DNA from: Methanomassiliicoccales archaeon
GTDB taxonomy: Archaea; Thermoplasmatota; Thermoplasmata; SG8-5
Direction: 5' to 3'
Assembly (NCBI GenBank): GCA_030636255.1
Contig: DAOVXH010000076.1
Location: 1-8,144 of the forward strand
DNA: 8,144 nt
Both the position numbers and the translations under genes were made by a program. Under the pieces are notes generated by a model that saw only the letters and a list, made by a program, of their open reading frames with translations, made no database searches and had not been told where the DNA came from. This document shows positions 1 to 5,297 of this stretch, piece by piece (the stretch's first letter is position 1; each line of letters begins with the position of its first letter).

Positions 1-186
1 AACCGCAGAACTTTACCTGCAAAGACCATCTACGGGTCATCGCTCCAGTTATTCATCACTGGATTATGAACGTCTCCATTACCCTCAGAATACCCGTTGG
101 TAATCATTCCTGTAACTGGAGCCCACGATGCTACCGTGTTACACCATACTCCCATAATGGAACATTAGGAACCTGGTTAGCTCTGA
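1..186. other. Non-coding or decayed stretch downstream of eL41
   Basis: I see no gene here that I can defend. The plus strand has only short open frames. On the minus strand one frame is open from an ATG at 153-155 to a TAG at 30-32 (41 codons, rich in Trp, Asn, Gly and Asp, rather like the secreted proteins to the right). It reopens after that TAG and runs off the window edge. It has no obvious ribosome binding site and could be a gene remnant or chance. The most solid content is an imperfect inverted repeat, listed separately. Confidence 0.4.
32..137. repeat. Imperfect long inverted repeat
   Basis: Three collinear arm pairs face each other: ACGG (32-35) with CCGT (134-137), CATCG (38-42) with CGATG (126-130), and CTCCAGTTA (43-51) with TAACTGGAG (113-121). 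G42 can instead pair with C122. A smaller stem lies within the loop: ATTACC (78-83) with GGTAAT (99-104). A competing local hairpin is TCCAGT (44-49) with ACTGGA (58-63). As RNA this would fold into a long interrupted stem. On the minus strand it lies just 3' of the eL41 stop, so it could be a 3' structured region, a separate RNA, or the remnant of an inverted element. No known RNA family is recognised. Confidence 0.45.
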
Positions 187-294
187 TTAGGACTTACGCA
201 TTTTCTGTGCTCTTTTTCTGCGTCTCATCTTCTTTTTTCGCCATTTCCAGCGCTGATTTCCGCGCTTTTTCCAGACTCTTGAACTTCGCTTCAT
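187..294 (-). CDS. rpl41e: Ribosomal protein eL41 (35 aa)
   Basis: Predicted smallest protein of the large ribosomal subunit. In eukaryotes and some archaea eL41 sits at the subunit interface and forms an intersubunit bridge. The product is 35 residues, 20 of them Lys or Arg, with none acidic and Trp at 8, 16 and 18. The core KWRKKKMRRRKR (17-28) followed by KMR (31-33) closely matches human eL41 as I remember it (KWRKKRMRRLKR, then KMR). The N-terminal half, with WKK..G..RWKW, resembles the longer thermococcal form, again from memory. The ATG at 292-294 is chosen because a GAGG (302-305) lies 7 nt upstream and because it begins the family-like part; the frame could extend upstream to 372. 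It is transcribed divergently from the ABC operon. Genes this short are often missed. The main doubt is that low-complexity basic ORFs can arise by chance, but the Trp, Gly and Met positions argue against that. Confidence 0.82.
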   Translation of the reverse strand: MKRSSRVWKKRGNQRWKWRKKKMRRRKRAQKMRKS

Positions 295-301
295 GGATGT
301 T

Positions 302-305
302 CCTC
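302..305 (-). promoter_or_regulatory. Shine-Dalgarno of eL41
   Basis: GAGG on the minus strand, 7 nt before the ATG at 294. It supports the short 35-residue start over the longer in-frame ATG at 370-372, which has no purine-rich element in front of it. Confidence 0.6.
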
Positions 306-327
306 GTAGGAGGGGGTGAATGGTTGG

Positions 328-337
328 TTTATTAAAA
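328..337 (-). promoter_or_regulatory. Possible TATA element for eL41
   Basis: TTTTAATAAA on the minus strand, preceded by a purine-containing stretch (GGAAACG) that could act as a BRE. A start about 26 nt downstream would fall near 306, leaving a leader of only about 12 nt that just includes the GAGG. An alternative is an A/T-rich element near 358-368, or use of the symmetrical TATATATA at 409-416 with a longer leader. I cannot choose firmly among these. Confidence 0.3.
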
Positions 338-406
338 CGTTTCCGATACTTAGACAGAAAAATAATAGCCACAAACTCCCCAATCTTTAGGTATTCCCAG
401 AATATG

Positions 407-416
407 CTTATATATA
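407..416 (+). promoter_or_regulatory. TATA box of the ABC operon
   Basis: CTTATATATA fits the archaeal TATA consensus well. Its centre is about 30 nt before the ATG at 442, so transcription should begin near 437-440, only a few bases before the start codon. No Shine-Dalgarno sequence precedes that ATG, which fits a leaderless mRNA. The A/T core is nearly symmetrical and might also direct transcription leftwards. Confidence 0.7.
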
Positions 417-422
417 CTGATT

Positions 423-434
423 ATGATTAATCAT
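423..434. promoter_or_regulatory. 12-bp palindrome, candidate operator
   Basis: ATGATTAATCAT is a perfect palindrome between the TATA box (407-416) and the start codon (442), at or just before the expected transcription start. A dimeric helix-turn-helix repressor bound here would block polymerase or TFB. The arrangement is typical of archaeal repressor sites. No regulator gene is present in the window, so the role is inferred. Confidence 0.4.
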
Positions 435-441
435 TGATAAG

Positions 442-1197
442 ATGACCATCGCTGTAGAAATCCAGGGTCTCAGCAAGCATTACAAGAATGTTGAGGCATT
501 GTCTGAGCTCACAATTAATATCAATAAGGGAGAGATATTTGGACTCATAGGCCCAAATGGCGCTGGAAAATCTACCACTCTCAAGATTCTTACAACCCTG
601 CTTCGGCCAACATCTGGCTATGCAAAGATTTATGACATGGACGTTACAGAGAACAAGGAAGAGATAAGAAAGATAATCAGCTATCTGCCGGAGGAAGCTG
701 GCACCTATAAACAGCTCACAGGAAGGGAGTATCTTCAGTTCATGGCAGAGTTCTTTAATGATAATGGCGAACCAGTGGAAAAGATTGTGGAGAGAGGCGT
801 GAAATTGGCAGGATTGGCCCATCGAATTGACGATCGCACAAAAGAGTACAGCAAGGGAATGAAAAGACGCTTGCTCATTGCCAGAACCCTCATGACAAGG
901 CCAAAATTGGCAGTAATGGACGAGGCAGCCAGTGGTCTTGATGTGAAGCATGCATATTATGTTAGAGGGATAATCAAGGATTATGTGGAGAACATGGGCG
1001 TTACTGTCCTGCTGTCCAGCCACAATATGCTGGAGGTTGAACATCTCTGTCACCGGGTGGCCCTGATAGATAAGGGAAAGCTCATAGAGATCGGAACCCC
1101 AAAGGAACTTATTCAGAAATATCAGGCTGTGAACCTTGAAGAGGTATTTATAAAAGCAACTGGCACTCAACCTTTTGAACTTGAGGAGGTTGAATAA
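442..1197 (+). CDS. ABC transporter ATPase, NatA/DrrA-type
   Basis: Nucleotide-binding subunit, 251 aa, the usual length for ABC-2 exporter ATPases. It hydrolyses ATP in the cytoplasm to drive the permease encoded next. Walker A is GPNGAGKST (37-45). The Q-loop position reads YLPEE (81-85), with Glu where Gln is commonest, as in many DrrA/CcmA-like proteins. The signature is YSKGMKRRL (136-144) instead of LSGGMKQR. Walker B ends MDE (159-161), followed by SGLD (164-167) as D-loop; the switch His is H194 in SSH. DEA replaces the usual DEP after Walker B. The C-terminal LEEVFI is typical of this subgroup. The ATG at 442 is chosen because the protein begins in normal family register there; it has no Shine-Dalgarno and is probably leaderless. 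The stop overlaps the permease start (TAATG). The substrate is unknown; drugs, ions, lipids or envelope glycans are all possible. Confidence 0.93.
   Translation: MTIAVEIQGLSKHYKNVEALSELTININKGEIFGLIGPNGAGKSTTLKILTTLLRPTSGYAKIYDMDVTENKEEIRKIISYLPEEAGTYKQLTGREYLQFMAEFFNDNGEPVEKIVERGVKLAGLAHRIDDRTKEYSKGMKRRLLIARTLMTRPKLAVMDEAASGLDVKHAYYVRGIIKDYVENMGVTVLLSSHNMLEVEHLCHRVALIDKGKLIEIGTPKELIQKYQAVNLEEVFIKATGTQPFELEEVE
1183..1190 (+). promoter_or_regulatory. Shine-Dalgarno of the permease
   Basis: GAGGAGGT ends 6 nt before the ATG at 1197 and lies inside the last codons of the ATPase. With the TAATG overlap it points to translational coupling of the two subunits. It contrasts with the leaderless first gene of the operon. 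Confidence 0.75.
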
Positions 1198-2519
1198 TGG
1201 TCAGCGGTCTTTTCAATATCATGAAAAAAGAGGTCAAGGAGATGGTTCGTGACCCGAGACTCCTACTGGGAATGATTATTGTTCCGCTTCTCATGTTCCC
1301 TGTAATGGGTGGTGTAATGGCTGCCTCCATGGAGACAGTGGAAGAATCAGCCCGTGTTATTGATATGGGCATTGTCAACCTGGACGATGGCAATCGGTCT
1401 CAAGAATTAATTAGCTTTTTAGTTGGTAAAGGAATCAATGAAAGTTACTACTCCTACGATGATGCCTGGACCGCCATAAATACCACCGATGAGAGCAATG
1501 TTTTCATGTTCATCATGCCTGAGTTCACCACTACAATAGAAAACAATGGAAGCGCTCTGGTTGTGCTTTACACACCAATGCAGACCTATTCCATCACCGA
1601 AGGAATTCCCTCTGAGGTTATTCAAAGCCATATTAGACAATACAGCCAGATTGTAATTGATGAGAGATTCATGGAAGCATATCCTGGCCAGGACATCCAG
1701 GCACTGGAAAATCCAGTTTCCTATCCAAGCTTTTCAGTGATTAATGGAGAAATTCAGAAAATTCATCCATCAACTGTAACTCAACAGATGATGACACAGA
1801 GCATGATGATTCCAATAGTGCTGATGATGCTGTTAATCATGGGAGCCCAGCTCGCAGCAACTTCCGTGGCAATGGAAAAGGAGGAAAAGACACTAGAAAC
1901 ATTGCTTACCACTCCAGTATCCAGAGCATCAATTTTGTTCGGAAAAATATCCGGTGTGGTGGCAGTGTCGGCAATAGCAATTGTGGCATATGGCTTCGGA
2001 TTCAGCTTCTATATGTCCAGCATGACCGCAATGTCTGCAGATGCAGGTGTAAACCTTGCTGATTTAGGGCTTATTCCAACAACTACCGGCATGATAATTC
2101 TCATGGTCACGCTTTTCCTTTCACTGGTTGCCGCCCTTTCCCTGGCAGTACTGGTGGCCTCATTCACAGAGGATGTTCGCTCCGCCCAGGCATTAATGGG
2201 AATCATCTACGCCCCGATATTTCTGCCTGCGATTATTCTGATGCTGGTGGACATAAGTCAATTGCCATCAGCCTTGCAGACATTGGTTTATGCAATTCCA
2301 TTTTCATATCCAGTCCTTGCAGCAAAGGCACTTTATACCAATGAATTCACCATGATATTTATCGGAATAATATATCAGATAATATTCACAATTGTGACCA
2401 TCTATCTGGCATCCTGGCTATTCTCGTCTGAGAAGATACTCACTGCAAGCTTCAAATTCAATAAAGATAAAAAAGGAAAATCTGGTTTCCCTATTATAAA
2501 CGCGCTAAGGCGTAGGTGA
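1197..2519 (+). CDS. ABC-2 type permease, NatB-like
   Basis: Membrane subunit of the exporter, 440 aa. A short cytoplasmic N-terminus (KKEVKEMVRDPR, 10-21) leads into TM1 (about 22-43). A large outside domain follows (about 44-200), with sequon NES at 81 and a second NTT at 95. Further hydrophobic segments lie near 202-223, 250-273, 297-321, 329-351 and 384-408; a weaker one at 357-380 may be re-entrant. Between the second and third lies the family hallmark EKEEKTLETLLTTPVSR (227-243), a cytoplasmic coupling element of NatB-type permeases. The tail is basic (KFNKDKKGKSG...RRR). The layout of TM1, a large extracellular loop, then a five-helix bundle is that of the NatB / ABC-2 membrane 3 group. 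The start follows a strong Shine-Dalgarno and overlaps the ATPase stop by one base. It forms a complex with the ATPase; the cargo cannot be told from the sequence. Confidence 0.9.
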   Translation: MVSGLFNIMKKEVKEMVRDPRLLLGMIIVPLLMFPVMGGVMAASMETVEESARVIDMGIVNLDDGNRSQELISFLVGKGINESYYSYDDAWTAINTTDESNVFMFIMPEFTTTIENNGSALVVLYTPMQTYSITEGIPSEVIQSHIRQYSQIVIDERFMEAYPGQDIQALENPVSYPSFSVINGEIQKIHPSTVTQQMMTQSMMIPIVLMMLLIMGAQLAATSVAMEKEEKTLETLLTTPVSRASILFGKISGVVAVSAIAIVAYGFGFSFYMSSMTAMSADAGVNLADLGLIPTTTGMIILMVTLFLSLVAALSLAVLVASFTEDVRSAQALMGIIYAPIFLPAIILMLVDISQLPSALQTLVYAIPFSYPVLAAKALYTNEFTMIFIGIIYQIIFTIVTIYLASWLFSSEKILTASFKFNKDKKGKSGFPIINALRRR

Positions 2520-2548
2520 TTTAGGTAAAGTAACAATGTTAAGTAAGA

Positions 2549-2556
2549 TTTAATAA
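2549..2556 (+). promoter_or_regulatory. TATA-like element for the surface-protein operon
   Basis: TTTAATAA lies in the 78-nt gap after the permease, preceded by an A/G-rich stretch that could serve as BRE. A start about 26 nt downstream, near 2579, would give a leader of about 19 nt that includes the GAGGGG at 2587-2592. No clear T-run terminator for the ABC operon is visible in the gap, so read-through is also possible. Confidence 0.45.
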
Positions 2557-2586
2557 CAATCAAGTCATTACCTTATTTCATACTTT

Positions 2587-2600
2587 GAGGGGATATCCTG
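2587..2600 (+). promoter_or_regulatory. Shine-Dalgarno and CTG start codon
   Basis: GAGGGG (2587-2592) is followed after 5 nt by CTG (2598-2600). The frame is closed just upstream by TGA at 2586-2588. The next usual start in frame is GTG at 2619, with only a weak AGGA 11 nt before it. Starting at CTG adds seven residues ending in FRKLFA, which supply the positive n-region of a signal peptide. Confidence 0.6.
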
Positions 2601-5297
2601 TTTAGGAAATTATTCGCTGTGGCAATAGTGGCCGTCATGTTATGCGTAAGTCTTTCGTTTGTGTCTTTCAATGCAAATTCAGAAGACGTGCCAGGGCCTT
2701 TTGCAGAGCGGTCGAACGGGTATCCTCTTGATAAACAAGACCAATCTCATATCAATAGCGATAATTATGAAATCCTAAATCCTGGCGGGGCACTGGCACA
2801 AACCTTCAAACCAGGTGTGGACGGCAAGCTAACTAAAATTTCATTGAGGTTTGATATACTTGGAACAAATAGTCCTGTCTCTTTCGACATAGCAATTAGA
2901 ACAACCTACTTTGATGGAATTTGGAAACCTAATGGGGTAGCTGGAAACCTAATTACTTTCAGTGTTATAGACAATGAAGTGTTTGACTTTCCCGGTATAT
3001 GGCAGGACTTTAATTTGCCAACACCAATTACACTCGATAGCGCCACAACTTATGCTATTGTTTTATTCAATCCAACATTAACATTCCACTGGGTAAGAGG
3101 AAATTCTGACATTTACGCAGATGGCCTTGCATGGCGTTCAGGTGATAGCGGTGAGACTTGGGCCGAAGCCGATCAAGTGGTTCCAATTGGAGAGTATGAA
3201 TTAAATTTCAAGACCTTTATGCAAACTCCTGATAGTGGACTGAAAAAAGTTGCCTGGCACCCCAATGGAAAATATGCCCTTGCAGTTTCCGGTGATGACA
3301 CGGTTTACCGCTATGACAGGGAGACCATCACCTGGTCATTAGAAGGAACCCCAAATGCAAATTATGTGTTCAATGATATTGTCTGGGATGATTTCTATAA
3401 TGAATTTTATCTTGTTGGCCAGAACATAGCCATGGGCAGGGCAGGTGCCTACAAATATGACGGCACAGTATTCACTGATTTATTCAATACCCCATCACCA
3501 ACTACATTCTATGCTGTTGATACCTGCGGCGGTTATGGTGATTATAACTTCCTGGCCGTCGGCGAGGACAGCGGCGGATATGGATATGCCGCCTGGCATC
3601 ATGATACACTTGGATGGGTGGAGGTTTCTTCTGGCTGGCCTGGTGGATTCCCTGAACAGCTTCATGCAGTGGCATGGAATCAGAGAGACACCGCAGCAAC
3701 ATACCATTATGCTGTGGGAGTGGATGATGAGAGCGACGGTTTCATTTATCGGTTCCAGACCGGCAGCACGGTTGCTACTTTGTTGTACGGGCAGGACAAT
3801 CTGGGCGCAGAATTGGAGCCAGGTTATGCAATCTCATGGAATCCACAGTATTTATTAGGTGCCAGCTATGATTATGCATTGATTGGAACTGAGCCATATT
3901 ATGGATTCGGGAACTGCTACAAGTTTGATGGCACAAATCCTGCATATCTTATTTCAAAAAATACCGTACCTATCTATGATATCGGATGGCAACCTGATGG
4001 AGAGCTTGCGGTTCTTGTGGGAGGCAGCCCTGGTACTGGCACTGTTTATCATCACTCAAAAGGAACATCAGACATAGTGGATTTATCGGACGAAGTTCCT
4101 GGTTCTCCAGATACCTTCTATGGCGTGGCAGTCAAGGGGCCAACTAGCCCAAGTTCTGGAATAGTTATCGGTTCAAGCGGAGGATTTGCTGATTATGTTG
4201 ATGCCTCCAATATTGACACACAAATAACTGTGAATGTTGCTTATCCTAAACTTTTCTGGATAGGGTTCAATGACACAGCTCACAATTCTAAAATCGAACA
4301 GCAGGTACCTCCAGACGAATGGTATGAATTCTCGTTTGCTGCCAATTATTCATTGGGATGGACTGAATGCGAAGTTATAGTTCAGGCATGGTATGATGGA
4401 GGAGCTCTTGGCGACACATCAGAATTCCCTGCCGGAGGAACAGAGGATAATAGATGTCTGGCTTTTTCACTTATTTATGATCCCAGCGGCCCATTCTATT
4501 CCATGACATATCCTGGCATTCCAGAATATGCAATTGGGGGAGTAAATGATGCAGTTGTTCCAGGTGGAGCAGCAGGTGAGGAAATACATAATGTCACCTT
4601 GGCTGTCCGACTGGGGCCACAGATTAGATTTGCAACTGGGAATGACTTTATTTCTGGGGATCCAGATACAGATGCAGCCAAAGCCAATACGCTTCTGGAC
4701 GCTAATAGCTGGGACTTCAATATCACAGTCAGAGATTCTACCAATAATGTGGCTACAACTTCAATGTACTCAGAATTTGGAATAAACAAGGCAGTTTCAA
4801 TCTCAGTTACAGGAAACCCCACAGGAAACGCACCTCCTGGAAGCAATGACATGCCTATGGGAAATCCAAGCCAGATTACTTACTCAACTAATTCAGGATA
4901 CTGGGTCAATGTCTCGGTTCCGAACCTTCTGGAGAACGGTGTTGGGCCTCTGTGGATAGATGCAGACAATGTTGCAGTAGCAAATGCCAATGTATTTGCA
5001 AATCCCCAGTACACGGAAATCAATGCCACCGACAATCCATTTGGAACTAAATTTACAGGACCTGGCCAGTACCTATGTGTTTGGGGAAACAGGACTGAAC
5101 CGCAAGTTCACATTGATGCACCAAGCAATGGTTCAGTATCATTCGGGCCATTTGGCTCGGACTTCAATGCTGCCTGGACTGGCAGTGGGGGCTCAACAAC
5201 AACCCAACTTAACTGGTGGGTCACAGTCCCAGGAGCTACCGCAGAAGGAATATACCAGGCAAAAATCACAATTACAATAGAGGCGGAGGGCGGTTAA
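2598..5297 (+). CDS. Secreted seven-bladed beta-propeller protein, paralogue 1
   Basis: No named family is recognised; probably a large envelope or secreted protein, 899 aa from the CTG start (892 aa from GTG 2619). Residues below are counted from CTG. A signal peptide spans 1-28, followed by ED. A jelly-roll-like beta-sandwich follows (about 35-208), with QTFKPGVDGKLTKISL, TTYAIVL and an aromatic, Trp-rich end; similar modules occur in many secreted proteins and may bind glycans. Seven blade motifs begin near 214, 258, 304, 355, 410, 460 and 508, typified by KKVAWHPNGKYALAVSGDD and YDIGWQPDGELAVLVGG, so a closed seven-bladed propeller is likely. The last part (about 540-899) is beta-rich and holds all eight N-glycosylation sequons, an acidic loop (GDPDTD) and a GNPTGNAPPGS linker. 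The protein ends on a beta strand, with no membrane anchor. Its stop overlaps paralogue 2 (TAATG). No catalytic motif is evident; ligand binding, adhesion or cell-surface scaffolding are guesses. Confidence 0.85.
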   Translation: MFRKLFAVAIVAVMLCVSLSFVSFNANSEDVPGPFAERSNGYPLDKQDQSHINSDNYEILNPGGALAQTFKPGVDGKLTKISLRFDILGTNSPVSFDIAIRTTYFDGIWKPNGVAGNLITFSVIDNEVFDFPGIWQDFNLPTPITLDSATTYAIVLFNPTLTFHWVRGNSDIYADGLAWRSGDSGETWAEADQVVPIGEYELNFKTFMQTPDSGLKKVAWHPNGKYALAVSGDDTVYRYDRETITWSLEGTPNANYVFNDIVWDDFYNEFYLVGQNIAMGRAGAYKYDGTVFTDLFNTPSPTTFYAVDTCGGYGDYNFLAVGEDSGGYGYAAWHHDTLGWVEVSSGWPGGFPEQLHAVAWNQRDTAATYHYAVGVDDESDGFIYRFQTGSTVATLLYGQDNLGAELEPGYAISWNPQYLLGASYDYALIGTEPYYGFGNCYKFDGTNPAYLISKNTVPIYDIGWQPDGELAVLVGGSPGTGTVYHHSKGTSDIVDLSDEVPGSPDTFYGVAVKGPTSPSSGIVIGSSGGFADYVDASNIDTQITVNVAYPKLFWIGFNDTAHNSKIEQQVPPDEWYEFSFAANYSLGWTECEVIVQAWYDGGALGDTSEFPAGGTEDNRCLAFSLIYDPSGPFYSMTYPGIPEYAIGGVNDAVVPGGAAGEEIHNVTLAVRLGPQIRFATGNDFISGDPDTDAAKANTLLDANSWDFNITVRDSTNNVATTSMYSEFGINKAVSISVTGNPTGNAPPGSNDMPMGNPSQITYSTNSGYWVNVSVPNLLENGVGPLWIDADNVAVANANVFANPQYTEINATDNPFGTKFTGPGQYLCVWGNRTEPQVHIDAPSNGSVSFGPFGSDFNAAWTGSGGSTTTQLNWWVTVPGATAEGIYQAKITITIEAEGG
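4812..4843 (+). repeat. Direct repeat, copy 1 (GNPTGNAPPG coding segment)
   Basis: This 32-bp segment recurs at 7478-7509 with one mismatch (C4829 is T in the other copy). The surrounding paralogous sequence is clearly more divergent. It encodes the hinge-like GNPTGNAPPG stretch in the C-terminal region. Confidence 0.8.
5284..5289 (+). promoter_or_regulatory. Shine-Dalgarno of paralogue 2
   Basis: GGAGGG lies 7 nt before the ATG at 5297, inside the last codons of paralogue 1. It fixes this ATG as the start; the longer open frame back to 5216 only overlaps paralogue 1 out of frame and lacks a signal peptide at its beginning. Confidence 0.75.

Noticed and set aside
37..104. Box C/D small RNA on the minus strand
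   Set aside because: A C-box-like GTGATGA (53-59), a C'-like CGATGA (37-42) and a CTGA (85-88) exist, but no D box follows at a fitting distance and the order is wrong.
1..186. tRNA gene
   Set aside because: Short stems with 7-8 nt loops are present, but no T-loop consensus or acceptor pairing could be assembled.
66..335. 89-residue open frame on the plus strand across the eL41 region
   Set aside because: No ribosome binding site or family resemblance; its hydrophobic half is the antisense of the eL41 basic codons.
190..336. Second minus-strand frame over eL41, reading as a charged coiled-coil-like tail (KFKSLEKARKSALEMAKK)
   Set aside because: It looks protein-like but opens after a TAA with no good start codon before the middle, whereas the eL41 frame has ATG, Shine-Dalgarno and a family match. 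A frameshifted gene end cannot be fully excluded.
427..1170. 247-residue open frame on the minus strand, antisense to the ABC ATPase
   Set aside because: The plus strand encodes a complete ABC ATPase with all motifs. The antisense product is Cys/His/Leu-rich with no recognisable domain and no ribosome binding site; it is a shadow of the codon usage.
2520..2597. Terminator or small gene between the permease and paralogue 1
   Set aside because: No T-run, strong hairpin or start with ribosome binding site is visible; only TATA-like and Shine-Dalgarno elements.
3445..3858. 137-residue open frame and other plus- and minus-strand frames inside the propeller genes
   Set aside because: They are out-of-frame shadows of long, repeat-containing coding sequences with clear domain structure.
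5216..5296. Longer N-terminus for paralogue 2
   Set aside because: It would overlap paralogue 1 by 82 bases and bury the signal peptide; the ATG at 5297 has a proper Shine-Dalgarno.
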